64,000 nucleotides of DNA, taken from the NCBI GenBank assembly GCA_003013855.2, contig ML058553.1, positions 434,001 to 498,000 on the forward strand. The letters run 5' to 3'. How positions within the stretch are numbered: position 1 is the first letter of the stretch; each line of letters starts with the position of its first letter. The translations under genes were made by a program, and so were the position numbers. This stretch comes from Liriodendron chinense (lineage: Eukaryota > Streptophyta > Magnoliopsida > Magnoliales > Magnoliaceae). Of this stretch, positions 10,908 to 23,525 are shown one piece after another. The notes beneath the pieces are model-generated. The model was given only the letters and a program-made list of their open reading frames with translations. It searched no databases and had not been told where the DNA came from.

Positions 10908-13900
10908 ATGGAAGGAGCAAACGTCTCCAGTCCAACAGAAAAGAGGTATGTGATTCTGAGTTCTGATACACGCTCCTATGTTATATTTTTAAGTTATTTT
11001 AAAAATAAATTAGTATTTTAAAATTTTTGTCAGGCCGGGCCATGGCCATGGCCGCAGGTGTGTGCATGCATGCACAAGCGGACGTCTCTTTTCATGTAAG
11101 TCGGAAGGGTTGCATCCCTTCACCTTTTGTTTTGAAAAGTTGTGTTTTTTTCTATCTTAAGAAAGATACACTAATTGGGTTTAAACCCAACTGTCACAAC
11201 CCTTTTATGAAAGGGTGTCTCTACACCCTTAAAGGTGTCCACTCAAGTCTATAAATAGATTTGTCTTCATCTGATTTTAAAAAAATACGAAAGAAAAGAA
11301 AATATTTGATTTTGTTAAACAAAATATAGTTAAAGTGTTTTCTGATTCGGGTTAAGACTACAAATGGTTTGAGCCCATGTACAGTGAGTGCACCGTTGGG
11401 ACCGGGTTATAGTCGTTGTATCTTGGAGGTCGATTGCCCAAAAAATCCTGTTGCACTTGGGACGCGGTCCAAGGAGGGCAAATTCGATTTCAAGCCTAGT
11501 GATTCATAATCACGCCTCAACTTGTACAAACCAATAAGTTTTTTTCCTTTTCTTATTTTAATTTTATTTATAGTCCAAATAGTTTTCCAAACTTTAAAAT
11601 CCAACAATCTTAAAAGCGAATATTTTCTTGGAAAATTATTTGGATTACGATAGCATAGTTGAGTACAACATGATCGGATGTGCTTAAATTTAGTGTGAAA
11701 AGGTTCATATGTTGTATGTCTATAGGTTGTCTATAAATTCCATCCATTGCTAGTTTTATAGCGGCCCATACGCATGCCTACAATATGTAACACATATTTA
11801 AATAGGATGTTTCTTTATGTGTGCTTCCAGATGCACTATATTTTGATTTGTGGCAAATACGTGGCATGCATCTCACTCATAGGCCAATCCAACTATCTTG
11901 CCATCAAATTGATTAAAAGTCAGGATCATGCACATATTTGCTGCTGCATGTACTTTTTGGACCATGCTGGCAAAGTTGTATTCTAAAGTTGAAAGCCTTG
12001 AGCACTAGAGTTATCACCTACCAACCATCTTAATGTCACAGACACATACCATCCTTTCATACGAGTATAGGAGAAGGTAGTTGATGTCTATGAATCATAT
12101 GCTTTTGGATGAGATGTAGGATTTTGAGATGCATGGTATATTTGAGTTATGTGAAGCCCACCCATATTATCTGGATCAAAACTAAACTATGATGTGTGCG
12201 GCATATGAACCCTGTTTGCATAAAACTGATTATCATATTGGTGAAATCAACAGATTTTTGGACGTTTGAAAATGTCACATATTAGAACGGTGTATAAAGC
12301 ATAAAACCAAAAACCTAAAACTACTATTGAATTTGAAAGCGGTTTTCAATCTACTAAAACCATTTCACAAAGCCATCTTAATCATTCCGATCTTCCTACT
12401 CCATCAGATGCATGTGCCTTGGTCCTCTGTAATCAGCCCCCTTGCTGGGAGGAGGAGAGTCTCTGATGTCATCTTCCATTATGACGGAGGAAAATTTTGG
12501 GGTATTATAGCGGTTTGAGAGATTTGATGGATTATGGGAATGAATGAGAAGAAAGAGGAAGAACATCACATTTTGAACTGCACGTATGGTATGGCTGATC
12601 GATTAATTGCTGGTCCTCTCGGATTTCATATGCAAATTGTCATTCTTCTCTGCTTTGGGTTTTGTGGGAATGGTCATTACTTTTCAGACCCCTTTAGAAA
12701 ATTAACGTAAAAGAACAAAGGGATTTGAAAGTTTAACCTCTTGTATTCATAACTTGAGTCTAGTCCCCTTATCGGGCCCACTTAGATTCTTTATACTTTC
12801 ACACATAGATACGCATATTTGAAAGGTAAGAGAATTTTATCAATATCTTGTCTTTTTAGATTTTATTATACAAAAAAAAATAATAATAAGTAAATAAAAT
12901 AAAATAAAATTTGACGATCTAGATCGGTCGTAGTAGAAAAATTGTCAAACCATCAAAATGGAACCGTCTGTCATGTGGGCTCAACTTTGATTGCTCATGC
13001 TTTTTAAAAAAAACTGTGATCCATGTGACCCTTTAGTGGGCCGTGTCAAATGTATGCTTTTGATGGTGGCTTGGCCCACAACTGTTTAGGTGGACCCAAC
13101 ATTTGGTGATCAAGACTGTTCAGGAAAATGTGCCATACCAATAATCCTCAGTTGGACAATCTTAAATGTCTAAGTTGTAGACTGCAAATGGATGGTTTAT
13201 GATTCACTTTAAAGGCTAAGGAATTCCAACGGGAGGATTCTGGAAGGATAATTGGTAGCCATCTGATGGTGGGTGGCACAAGAGTGAATGGTCTAGATCA
13301 TGAAAAGATGGGGCATACTATTCTATTAGTGACCGAACAAACATGTCATTTTGTTCAGGTGCATGTCATGGAATTGCTTTTTGTTCTAATTAAGGGGCAT
13401 AAAATGAATAACTATATTGATGCTATATGTTATTTAAATTATAAGGTGGGTTAGTCATGGGTATGGCTCATCTCTATTATAATGTGTGCACATAAAGAGT
13501 ATTGTAAAAGTTTATGGAGTACACATGTTAGCGTGGTGCGCATGTGAGAGATCCTGGCCATCTACCAAGTGGGGCTGTATAATAGGCTCTGTTCGAAAGT
13601 TAGACAGGGATGTCCATCACGTGATGAGTGCATTGGCCTAATTTATGGGACAAGACATTGTCCACGATCAAATACATTGGCCTAATTTATGGGACAAGAC
13701 ATTATCCATGATCAAATGCATGTATTGCTTGGATTGGATCTCACACACGTGTGCTGCAAATCGTGTGAAGTAGGCATAACATTTCTATTGTTGAATAATT
13801 TTCATCACATGATTTTAGGATTACTTGGAATTATAACCTGCCTATCATCTTTGCGTCACAGACACAGTGTCAACCTATCACACACGTGTTAGTTCTAAGG

Positions 13901-16900
13901 TATCTATAGTGCCTACTCATGGAGAATGCATATATTATCCTATGGGTATTAACATAATGGACCATGGTCAAACTGGTTTAACGATACTAGCAGTTCAAAT
14001 TGAGGATGTTCTAAAGAAACTGATGTATAGCTAGTGACACTTCAGTTTAACGTTTCTTATGCATTTGTTTTTCTTCAAATATCATTTGAAAGAAATGGTT
14101 AGGACTGTATTATTGCATGTGAATTATGGTCTTGATCTATCTTACGTCTATTTGAATCTTGTATTCATTTGCCACATTTAAAAAATATAGTCAACCCATT
14201 ATAACATGGAACATTAGGCAATGTATGCTATATATACACAATTTTTGTACACATAGATTTCAAAAATTGTATACATATAGCATACATTAAATCTAAATAG
14301 GATACTTCACTTCTGGAAGTAAACATCCTATAAACTTTGAAAAAAAAAAATCAAATCAAATCATATTCCTAGTTATACTGATTTGAATTATGGGGGTTTT
14401 GTACTTAGATGCATTTACAGTATAGATCCATACACATGTTATGGTGGCCCTTGTGGGATGTTGTAACTGTTTTAATGGTCTTATCAGTGGCCGTCAAATG
14501 AATGGTTGGATAGAATTCAACAAATGATTGATCGAACAATCATTTGTTAAATGCTAGATTTGGACATTTGAGATTGGTGTTCATGTGTGCAACTATAAGC
14601 TCATTTGATGAACTATTTATCTTGCTCATGATCAACAAATATATAGGTTTCTAATGGACAAACTTCTACACCTATTGGGCCCATTGTTCAGTGACCATAC
14701 CGTTGGTCAAGATACTTGATATGAATTGAAAATGAAGGATATGGACTTTTCTCATCCATATTCAATTGCTGAAAATTCATTGATTGTATTGAATTCTAAT
14801 CACTAGTCGATAAACCAACAAGCCTTCATGTGGTAGGATTATGGTGCATGCAATTACATGGAGATGATATTTCAGTTTAGTTTTGATATGTGTATGCATG
14901 ATGAATTGCTTCAACATTTGCATTATAGATTTTATATGCTTGCTCGGCTTTGCGGCCAGTTGGTTGAATGGTAAGATTATATTTATAGCTGGGGATACAA
15001 TGTCTACCAAAATAAAAGTGATAGATAGTAACAACATTGAAATATTTGTTGCATGATGGAGTCATAGTTGTTGACTCTGTGACGTTAGAAAAGAGTTTGA
15101 TATATGCTAGCTTGAGATATGAGTCGTTGAAGAGGTTGCAACTAATCATCGACTCCTTAATGTTGTAAAGCGGAGGTATGTTAATGATGACCCTGATCGT
15201 CAGCTAGATCTGTTGGCTACTAATACCTTGTAGGTTGATGGTCAAAATGAGGAGCCCAAGGAGGGTCTCGATGATGAAGCAATAGCTTACCAAGGCATGA
15301 TCAGTAGTTGGTTCAAAAGGATGATCAACCGAACTGGGACTGAGACAAGGGCCAGACCCCTACGAGAGAATAATGAAATAAAATAAAATTATAATGGGCA
15401 AAAGCCGAACAAAGCATGCCCATGGAGGTAAAAAACTCATGGGTCGTGAACTTCTTTTCCTAAAGAAGAAGCAATGATGATATTTGGTTCTTCTGAACAA
15501 AGGACTATCTAAATAATTAGTTGTAGAAATTAACATCGAAATGAATGGGGTTGAGCCTAACAATACGAGCTACCAGTGTTGGCAACCCAACCTATATAAG
15601 TGGAGATCCCATGCGATAGGTTTAATGGGTAAACAATAAGACACTAGGAGACTGGGAAGCACTGTAGAGAGTTACCTCTTCCTGAAATGTATGCAGTGTA
15701 AATGGCAACGTTTAAGAGGTTGAGTTTGAACTCTTAATGAATCCATAACCAGGATTGGTGATGTATCCAGTTGCTTTGTATACTTGATGGAATTCACCTA
15801 TATGAGTGTGGGAGTGGAGGCTGCTTCCTATGAGATATTTAGGCTATTCTCTAGAGCGCTCATGAAAATTCAGGTAAAGGCGTATGGCCGAAACGCACCA
15901 AATCGCAGAACCAATTGTAGCGGAAAAGTTGTGTGAGTAGCATGTATAGCCGTTAACACTTCAAGGGTTAGGTTAAAGACCGATAGTCACTTGATTCCTG
16001 TAAACCTGTCTTGCTTACTCTAAATGTCGATTAAAGTCGGATAGACATCGACACTATTACACAACTCTTCTATCTTAACCCAAAATGTCTTGAATTTTGA
16101 AACATGTGGGGGATTGTTATATTTTTAAGTTATTTTAAAAATAAATTAGTATTTCAAATTTCCGTCGGGCCGGGCCATGGCCATGGCTGCAGGTGTGTGC
16201 ATGTGTGCACAAGCGGACGTGTCTTTTCATGTAAGTCCGAAGGGTTGCATCCTTTCACTTTTTGTTTTGAAAAGTTGTGTTTTTTCGATCTCAAGAGATG
16301 TACCAATTGAGTTTAAACCCAACTGTCACAACCTTTATAAAACAAAATATAGTTAAAGTGTTTTTTTATTCGAGTTAAGACTACAAATGGTTCGAGCCCG
16401 TGTACAGTGAGTGCACCGCTGGGACCGGGTGATAGTCGTTGTATCCTGGAGGTCGATTGCCCGAAAAATCCTGTTGCACTTGGGATGCGGTCCAAGGGGG
16501 GCAAATTTGATTTCAAGCCCAGTGATTCATAATCACGCCTCGACTTCTACAAATCGATAAGTTTTTTCCTTTTCTTATTTTAATTTTATTTATTGTCCAA
16601 ATAGTTTTCCAAACTTTAAAATCCAACATCCTACACGTGTAGATCCCTGTCGATCCACACGTGTGCACATGTGCCAATATGGCATGCATGTGTGAAATCC
16701 CCGCTTTCTATATTCTTGCCTAGAATTAGGCTGTTTTATCAGGTGGGCCATTGTGTACAAAATAAATGGACGGTTAGAGAAATAAAAAGAAAATAAAATT
16801 AACCGTCAATCGGTTGTTTACACTGGCCGAATCCTAACCGAAGAGTTGAATCGAGTTAGGACTCGGGCCGAGTCATGGCGTGACTCATTCGAGTCAGGCA

Positions 16901-19900
16901 TATTTTCAGTGCTGATGAATTGTGGACCTGATCGCACTCGATCCTGTCCGAGTTGACTCGGACGAGTTGGTAGTCGATGGTCCAAGTTGAGGCGGGTCAG
17001 TGGCATTCACTTTTCAAGTGGACTACACTTGTAATTTGTAAGTGGTCCTTGTGGGCTGGCTAACCTGATTGAGGGGTTGGATGTCACATGTTTTTAATTG
17101 ATTGGAGGTGGACTATAACTTGGGGTCCAACTGGTTGGCCTGTTTGGATGTGTCCAAGACACAGATTTTAGATTCGGCCACTCCAACTGGCTTGTCCAGT
17201 CCTGAGTCAAGTTGAGACTCGGCTGAGTCAGGCCAAGTCACCCTGACTCAACTGAGTTCGAGTAAACGTAGATGAATATATCATCCGACTAAGAGCAATC
17301 AATGCATGCTACAGTGCATTTTTGGTGGACATTCCAGACAGCTACTTGCATATAAAAATACATTCGGGTAGAGCTGTACACCGAGCTGAACTGAATTGAG
17401 CTAGGCCGCTCAGCTTGGCTCGAACTTGACTCGACTCAACCTTTGAGTTGGAATGGCATGCTTAGCTTGGTTCAGTCTAGCTTTTGAGCCATTTCGAGTC
17501 CAATTCGAGCTTGGAAAAAACTAAAATTTGAGTAGATCCGGCTTAAAACAATTCAAAACCTAGGCCTGGAGGCAACTCCAGTTTCTCTCTTCAGATGTGG
17601 GACTAAAAACCTCTCTTTCTAACTAGTTAAGTCAAGTGAAACTCAAACTGAGTCAACACGAACTGAGCTTCGAGTCAAGCCGAATTAAGCTAGGATCAGC
17701 TCGAGACTGACTCGAAAATCTTTGAGCTGAAAAAAAAAAGATGCTCAACTCGACTCAAATCCAATGTCTGAACCCAGCTGAACCGGAGCTGGTTCGAACC
17801 GAGTCAAGTAAGCCAACCGAGCTAACTTGACTCGTGTACAGCTCTACATACAGGTAGTTCATTCAACCCTGAATTAATCGGATCTTGATTGGGTCTAATT
17901 CAGGTCCCTGACTAGAAAGTGAGTCAGTTCAGGTACTTGACTTATGCACCGCAACAGGCCTATCCTGACAGTAAAGGTCCAGGCCGGAGCCCAGCACTAC
18001 CCAGCATGGGCCTAGCAGAGCAGGCCTAGTTAGGGCTGGGCCTGACCAACCTGGCCCATCACAAAATTGTATAAAATCCCCATTTCAAAATTGAATTTTC
18101 TTGATCTATCTGCCGATCAAGTGGGCTACACACATCCACAAAAAAAGACACATGGAGGTACAAAATCAATAGTCTACATTTAAGACGCATGAGTTGCCTA
18201 ATAAAAGATTAGAATCATGGTTTCAGGAAGAGTTAGAATCAACTCGGACTCAATCAGACTTGATCTAGCTCAGTATCACAAGTCACCCTTGGCTAGAGTG
18301 AGTCAGGACAATTTAGGCATGGTATGCTGAGATAGTTACGCAATGAACCATTACAGTCGTTATGCATCGAACCGTTATGGTCATCATGTAACGAACCATT
18401 ATGCACTATAGGGCTGAAACGGCCATAGCCACTATGTAATGAACCACTATGCGTTATGGGGTTGAAACTATCATAACGGCGTTATATAGTAAGCTTTTAT
18501 ACGTTATGGGTCTGAAATAGTTGTAATGTCGACTACGTAATGAACCATTAGGCCAAAACAGCCGTAACGGCCATTAAGGAAAAATGGCCCATAATGGCCC
18601 ACTAATGATAAGGCCACTACGGCTAGTAGACTATTAGGGCCTGTTTGGCTGCAGAATCTAGATTCTAGAGAAAATTTAGATTCCACCGTTAGAATCCAAA
18701 ATTGCAGAAATTAGAGTGGAACCAGGTTTCATCCCTCACTTGCTGTTCGGTTGAAAACAGTGCAATTCAGATTCTGATCCAATCGTTGCTTGTGGTGTGG
18801 ACCACTTGGGCTTCGGATCCGCCTGAGAACCTTACCCTTGGCCTATTGTAGTCCCGCAAGACAGATGGCCAGGTTGGATGGCAAATAAATATTACAGTGG
18901 GCCCTAGGAAGTTTTTAATGGTGGACGTTCAATCAACACTGTTTTCCTGTGGTGTGGCCCACTTGAGATTTAGATCTACCTCATTTTTTGTCCAATGCCC
19001 TTAATTGAGATTTCAAAACTAATGGACCGTGGGGATATAAAATACATAGAACATAGATGTACGAAGCATAGATGGAGGCAGTGACGCTCACTTCCGCCTC
19101 TTTTCCCCATCTGTAGAAAGGGTCGCCCACACCATTTCCACTAATCCTGGTTCCACTCAATTTAGGTTTCCAAAGGGAATCCTGTTTGGCTGGAACTTGC
19201 CACCAAACACTCCAGTTAAAATTGATTTCTGCTGGAATTCAGATTTTCAGCTGGAAACGGTTCCAGATGCCAACAAAATGGGCCCTTACTGTTATGGAAT
19301 ATCTTGAATTTAGCCCAAACTCAGCAAGTCGTGACTCAAGTCAGGGCTGAACGAGTCAAGTCCAGCATCGAGTCTTTTAACCTTGATTAGAATGATATAG
19401 TTATAAGACTTAAGAGGTACATATGTTGGGTCCGGCACGCGGCCCACCAGCCAAGCTAACAGGTCCAGGTCCAGTCCAAAGCTGGGCCAACTGGCTGTAG
19501 GTGATCAACGGTGGAACTTTATACTCAACATTTTCACTGCTCTTTTCAGGTGTGCAGTTGTTACTGGGGCCAATAAAGGAATCGGATTGGAGATCAGTCG
19601 CCAGCTGGCGTCTAATGGCATCACAGTCATATTAACGGCTAGAGATGAGAAGAGGGGCATGGAAGCTGTCGCAAACATCAAAGAATCTGGGCAGTCTGAT
19701 GTTGTTTTTCACCAGTTGGATGTGAAGGATTCTGTTAGCATTGCTTCATTAGCTAATTTCGTCAAAACCCAATTTGGGAAACTTGATATCTTGGTAAGAA
19801 GTATAGAAGTTTATTAGTTAATCCAGACCTTCATCTAGTGGGCTATTTCTGTTTGAAATAGTGACTCATTTTGTTGCCAACTCGGCCGAGTCAGCCCGGT

Positions 19901-20180
19901 TTTGGGTGATGTTTAGGACCGGAGTCCTCTACGACACCTTTTCTTCTCACAATAAAGCTTTGTGGGCGTATCATGTTGTCTCTATGACATCCACTCCATC
20001 CATCAGATGCAAACCCCAGTTGTAAGCCGTGGGGACATAAATCCAGACCCACAACTCAGGTGGGCCGCACCACTAGGAACAGTGGGGATGGGACTCCAAC
20101 CGTAAGTTTGTGTGGAGGGCCAAAGTGGTGTGAATCTTTCATCAAACCCATTCATCATGTGTGATTCACAAGGTGGAAGG

Positions 20181-20264
<84 letters not shown>

Positions 20265-23200
20265 TTCTGACCCAAAACTCAGGTGGGCCACACCGTGCCA
20301 ACTTAGAGGTTTTATCCACTGAGGTGGGTGGGACTAACCCAACTCGTTTGGCTTCAAGTCGAGTCAGGACTTGCCTGAGTTGGGATGAATCAAGGAAGAC
20401 TCTAAAATAAGCAGCGGGGTGACCCGTCCGAGTTGACTCTAAAATAAAGACTGCAACCGAGTTGACTCGCCCTAGTCAGACATAACTCGGACGAGTCGTG
20501 AACCATGATTTAAAACCATCTTTTTATGTTTAAGAAAGGGTATTTAGAGAATTTTATTTTACAATGCAGGTGAACAATGCTGGGGACCATGGACTTATAC
20601 TAGACTATGAGGGTAGAAGAGCTTTACAACTCTCAGGTGGTAAGGTGAGACTCATGGCTAATTTCCGTTTTATAGAAGTGGGTCCCATTATTCAGTGATC
20701 CAAACCGTTGATATTAAGGTCCATACTGTGAATTTCCATGCCTCAAAATCCCTCTAATGGAAAAAATTCTAAATCTTTCAACAGGTGGCCCACAAAGGAA
20801 AGGTAAAGAAAGAAAATACAGCAATGGTTTTCCAATGTATTTATGTCTAGGATCTTTAAATCTGAGGATCTTTCGTGCATGGGCCATCTACGATGTGGGC
20901 CTCACTTGTACAAATTGAAAGCTCAAACGTATTATATAGAATAATGTACGTCGACTGATCATTTTGCTCTGCCCGGTTAAATGGAGAAATGTAGATGTGG
21001 GGCCCATCTTTTCGATGATCTAAATCGTTTGGACAGTGAGCCGAACTCCATGGTGAATGGGAGACCGCAGAAACATCTCCCATCAAATGATCCAGACCGT
21101 CTGATTGAGCATTTGTAATATGTGGACTGATCCAAAACTTTTGTAGCCCACAAGAATTTTTAATGATGGATGGGAGGGGATTAGGTGAGACCCCGGATCC
21201 ACCAAGATGGGTGGGACCCCTGACTGTGGGGCCCACTGTGATGCATCTGACTACATCCATGCCGTCCATCCGTATTGAAAGCTCATTTTAGGGCATGATC
21301 CAAAAAATGAAGCAGTTCCAAATCCAAAACAGTAGTGATTAACCATTAAAAACTGCTTGTGGGCTACAAAAGCTTTGGATCAAGATTATATTTGTATGGT
21401 CTCTTCATCTAGGTGTTTGTGACCTTATCAAGGATGGCAAATAAACATTCCAGTGGAATCCATGAAGTTTTTAATGTTGGGGATTCAATCTTGACTGTTT
21501 CCTGTGGTGTGGTTCACCTAAGATTTAAGTTAGCTTCATTTTTTCGGATCCTACCATAAAAGGAGCTTTCAAAATGGTTGGACGGTGTGGATTTAAGGTA
21601 CATACATCACTGTGAGCCCCACAGTCATGAGTCCCACGCACCTCGATGGTGGATCCGGGGTCTCACCTAATCCCCTCCCGGATCAGGTTACAAAAAGGTG
21701 GGACCCACCCGTACTTTGCTGGACCTGGTTGGCAAATAAGTTTGACCTGGCGGGCTCATGGACGTCCAAGTGTGGCTCAAGAGCAAACCAAAGCAGGTCC
21801 ATTCCCAGCCTGGGCCAGCCTGAATCTGTCTCGAGGCCAGGCTGGGCCCACGATCTGAACCATAGCTTAAAAACACGGAAGCTCGACTCGACTTGAAACC
21901 GAGTCGAGTCTGAGTCAACTCGAAAACTCCAGTTTTTCTGGGTTTTTTCAGTCACACTTATGTTTAAAATGGTATAAACAACATACAAATAGAGTCTGGT
22001 CGATTTTTTTTTCCCGAGTAGTCTAGTTTCTCGAGTTTTGGCTGAGTCATGACCAGATAGCACTTCACAGAGTCTCAGTAAAATCTGGTCGATTCAAGTT
22101 GACTCAGGTGAGTCTAGTCAGGGTTTTTATCTTCAAGTTTTAAAACTATGATCCAACCCGGCTCTGGACCAGACTGAGCGATGTCATCCGGCCCATTTGC
22201 CACCCTAGCCGGGCCATTCAGTTCCGAGCATCATATAAAACCACATTTGAATTGGGTTGCGAAATGAACGGTTTGGATTTTGATTGATGCAGATGGATGC
22301 TGAGAAAATCAAGCTCGTGAGGGGATTTTGGCAGGAGACATATGAAAGGGCAGAAGAGTGTCTGAAAACCAATTACTATGGCAGCAAATCAGTAACTGAA
22401 GCTCTTCTCCCACTCCTTCAGTTATCCAAATCACCCAGGATTGTGAATGTTTCATCTAGCTATGGGAGGCTCAAGGTAACAAACTCAGCATGAAATGTGT
22501 GGCCCACTTGCTTGTTATGGCATGTGGGCCGGCGATCTGGGCCATATATCTGGTGGGCCCAGCTGTGGATGTGTACTGGCCCAAAAATAGTCCCATTTGG
22601 CTATAAGGTTGGCTGTTGTTGTATGTGATAAATGGACGGTCCAAAGGTGTCTGTTACTCATCTGTGACTGATGTATCCGCATGATATACACATTGTGGGC
22701 CCACCTGATGGAAAAAAGCAAGAGTTGATACGTGCGATGAGCATGGACAGCTGACTAAGACTCAGTCGAGTACGATCCGGCCCAACTCGGCCCGCTGACA
22801 TGGGACATCCCTGACTCGTCCAAGTCCCAACTCGACTCAGGACCGGACGAGTTGGTCCGAGTCCTCGAATCTGGCTAGCCATAACAGGTCTCATGCAAAA
22901 CCCTACCTGGAATTTCATACTCATGTTTCTCACACGTTGTGTGGTACACGTGATTGAGATGTAGGCCATTCATCAGGTGGGCCTCAACAGGAAAGAATTG
23001 ATTACCGTCTGATGTATCCATACAGCCCATCCAATAGATACACATGTGGCCCACCCAATGAACGGCAGGATCTCAAACAAGATCCCACCTTGGAACTCAA
23101 AATTGCAAATTCGACATAATATAACATTTCCAACCCCATGGTTTCAGCTCATCTCCAATGAAAGGTTTAAAGAGGAAGTGGGCCATGTTGATGGCCTAAC

Positions 23201-23525
23201 TGAGGAGAGATTAGATGAATGGCTTAAATCGTATCTGAAGGATTTCAAGGAGGAACGGTTGGAGAAACATGGATGGCCCACTCCAATATCAGCATATAAA
23301 TTCTCCAAAGCTGCTCTCAATGCCTATACAAGGATTCTAGCTAAGAGATTTCCCACCTTCTGCATAAACAGTGTGCATCCTGGTACTGTGAAAACAGATA
23401 TTAACTGCTTTTCGTGGACGTCAACAGCTGAAGAAGGCGCTCGTGGGCCTGTGATGTTGGCGTTGCTGCCTGCTGGTGGGCCATCTGGCCACTTCTTCGA
23501 TCAGATGGAGATGTCAACATATTGA
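10908..23525 (+). CDS. Short-chain dehydrogenase/reductase, copy 1 (only intact copy; salutaridine reductase / neomenthol dehydrogenase-like)
   Basis: Exons are 10908-10945, 19550-19793, 20570-20644, 22293-22475 and 23148-23525. All have AG/GT borders and phases join, giving 305 aa. Visible SDR motifs are TGANKGIG (residues 18-25, NADP(H) binding), TARDEKRG (42-49, basic residue favouring NADPH), VNNAG (95-99), NYYG (146-149), NVSSSYGRL with the catalytic Ser near 173-175, YKFSK (230-234, catalytic Tyr/Lys) and VHPGTVKTDIN. Length and motifs fit the plant subfamily of monomeric cytosolic carbonyl reductases acting on terpenoids, alkaloids and aldehydes. The substrate cannot be inferred. Intron 1 is 8.6 kb because an LTR element is inserted in it. 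The start is chosen because exon 1 is preceded by a TATA box and matches the paralogous modules. An alternative first exon is 7922-7959. Confidence 0.85.
10979..11606 (+). repeat. 5' LTR (628 bp)
   Basis: It has TG..CA termini. It contains a TCTATAAATAG box at about 11249-11259 and a roughly 110-bp segment that is missing from the 3' LTR. Numerous substitutions separate it from the 3' LTR, so the insertion is not recent. Confidence 0.85.
13632..13718. repeat. 43-bp tandem duplication inside the LTR element
   Basis: Two adjacent units begin ATTGGCCTAATTTATGGGAC and continue AAGACATT.TCCA.GATCAAAT, differing at a few bases. Confidence 0.7.
16115..16628 (+). repeat. 3' LTR (514 bp, internally deleted)
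   Basis: It is collinear with the 5' LTR except for the loss of about 110 bp between CTGTCACAACC and AAAACAAAATATAG, which removes the TATA-like box. The deletion postdates insertion or reflects the template. Confidence 0.85.
16634..17330 (+). other. SDR copy 1 intron 1, segment homologous to copy 2 intron 1
   Basis: It starts CACGTGTAGATCCC immediately after the LTR element's target duplication and parallels 26525-27330. It contains G-box-like ACACGTGT words. A GAGTC/GACTC-rich block (about 16840-17270) is shared with many other places in the array. No coding sequence. Confidence 0.65.
17369..17846. mobile_element. hAT-like MITE in intron 1 of SDR copy 1 (478 bp)
   Basis: It starts TAGAGCTGTACACCGAGC and ends GTGTACAGCTCTA. 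Flanking octamers CATTCGGG and CATACAGG are an imperfect 8-bp duplication (6 of 8). The orthologous copy is at 27345-27869, so it inserted before the gene duplicated. Confidence 0.75.
18316..18634. repeat. TAACGG-type degenerate tandem repeat, copy 1 intron 1
   Basis: Units of roughly 70 bp carry CGTTATGGGGCTGAAAC and TATGTAATGAACCA. The counterpart in copy 2 is at 28338-28730. Confidence 0.6.
18637..19285. mobile_element. PIF/Harbinger-like MITE in intron 1 of SDR copy 1 (649 bp)
   Basis: The ends are GGGCCTGTTTGGCTGC and GATGCCAACAAAATGGGCCC. TTA is duplicated at 18634-18636 and 19286-19288. A related copy sits at the homologous site in copy 6 (61250-61899). Copy 2 has a single TTA there (28731-28733) and no insert. 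The interior carries a member of the long-inverted-repeat core. Confidence 0.82.
20183..20262. repeat. (TA)n microsatellite, intron 2 of SDR copy 1
   Basis: This is an uninterrupted TA run of about 40 units. The homologous position in copies 2 and 3 is a poly-A run (about 29641-29655 and 33847-33862), so the simple repeat has turned over completely between paralogues. Confidence 0.95.
21172..21679. mobile_element. Long-inverted-repeat element in intron 3 of SDR copy 1
   Basis: The left end is GGGAGGGGATTAGGTGAGAC then CCCGGATCCACC. The right end is its complement, GGTGGATCCGGGGTCTCACC then TAATCCCCTCCC. GGAT lies on both sides (21168-21171 and 21680-21683). The halves remain complementary through GGGCCCACTGTGATG, CCATGCCGTCCATCC, AAGCTCATTTTAGGGCATGA and the GTGGTG box. 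This is the best-preserved member inside the SDR genes. Confidence 0.82.

Larger units (their letters stand above)
10979..16628 (+). mobile_element. LTR retrotransposon in intron 1 of SDR copy 1 (Copia-like, non-coding remnant)
   Basis: Two direct LTRs (10979-11606 and 16115-16628) begin TGTTATATTTTTAAG and end TTTAAAATCCAACA. The 5-bp duplication TCCTA flanks the whole element (10974-10978 and 16629-16633). A polypurine tract, CATGTGGGGGAT, directly precedes the 3' LTR, which is a Copia-like arrangement. The 4.5-kb interior has no gag, protease, integrase or RT frame that I can read and no obvious primer-binding site after the 5' LTR. It is a non-autonomous or heavily decayed element. The orientation given assumes the polypurine tract is on the + strand. 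Confidence 0.88.

Noticed and set aside
20003..20275. Minus-strand 90-codon frame rich in IY
   Set aside because: It spans the (TA)n repeat in SDR intron 2; no gene features.
20856..22063. Minus-strand frames of 126-137 codons
   Set aside because: They are antisense to SDR intron 3 and its inverted-repeat element, and equivalents in other copies are broken.
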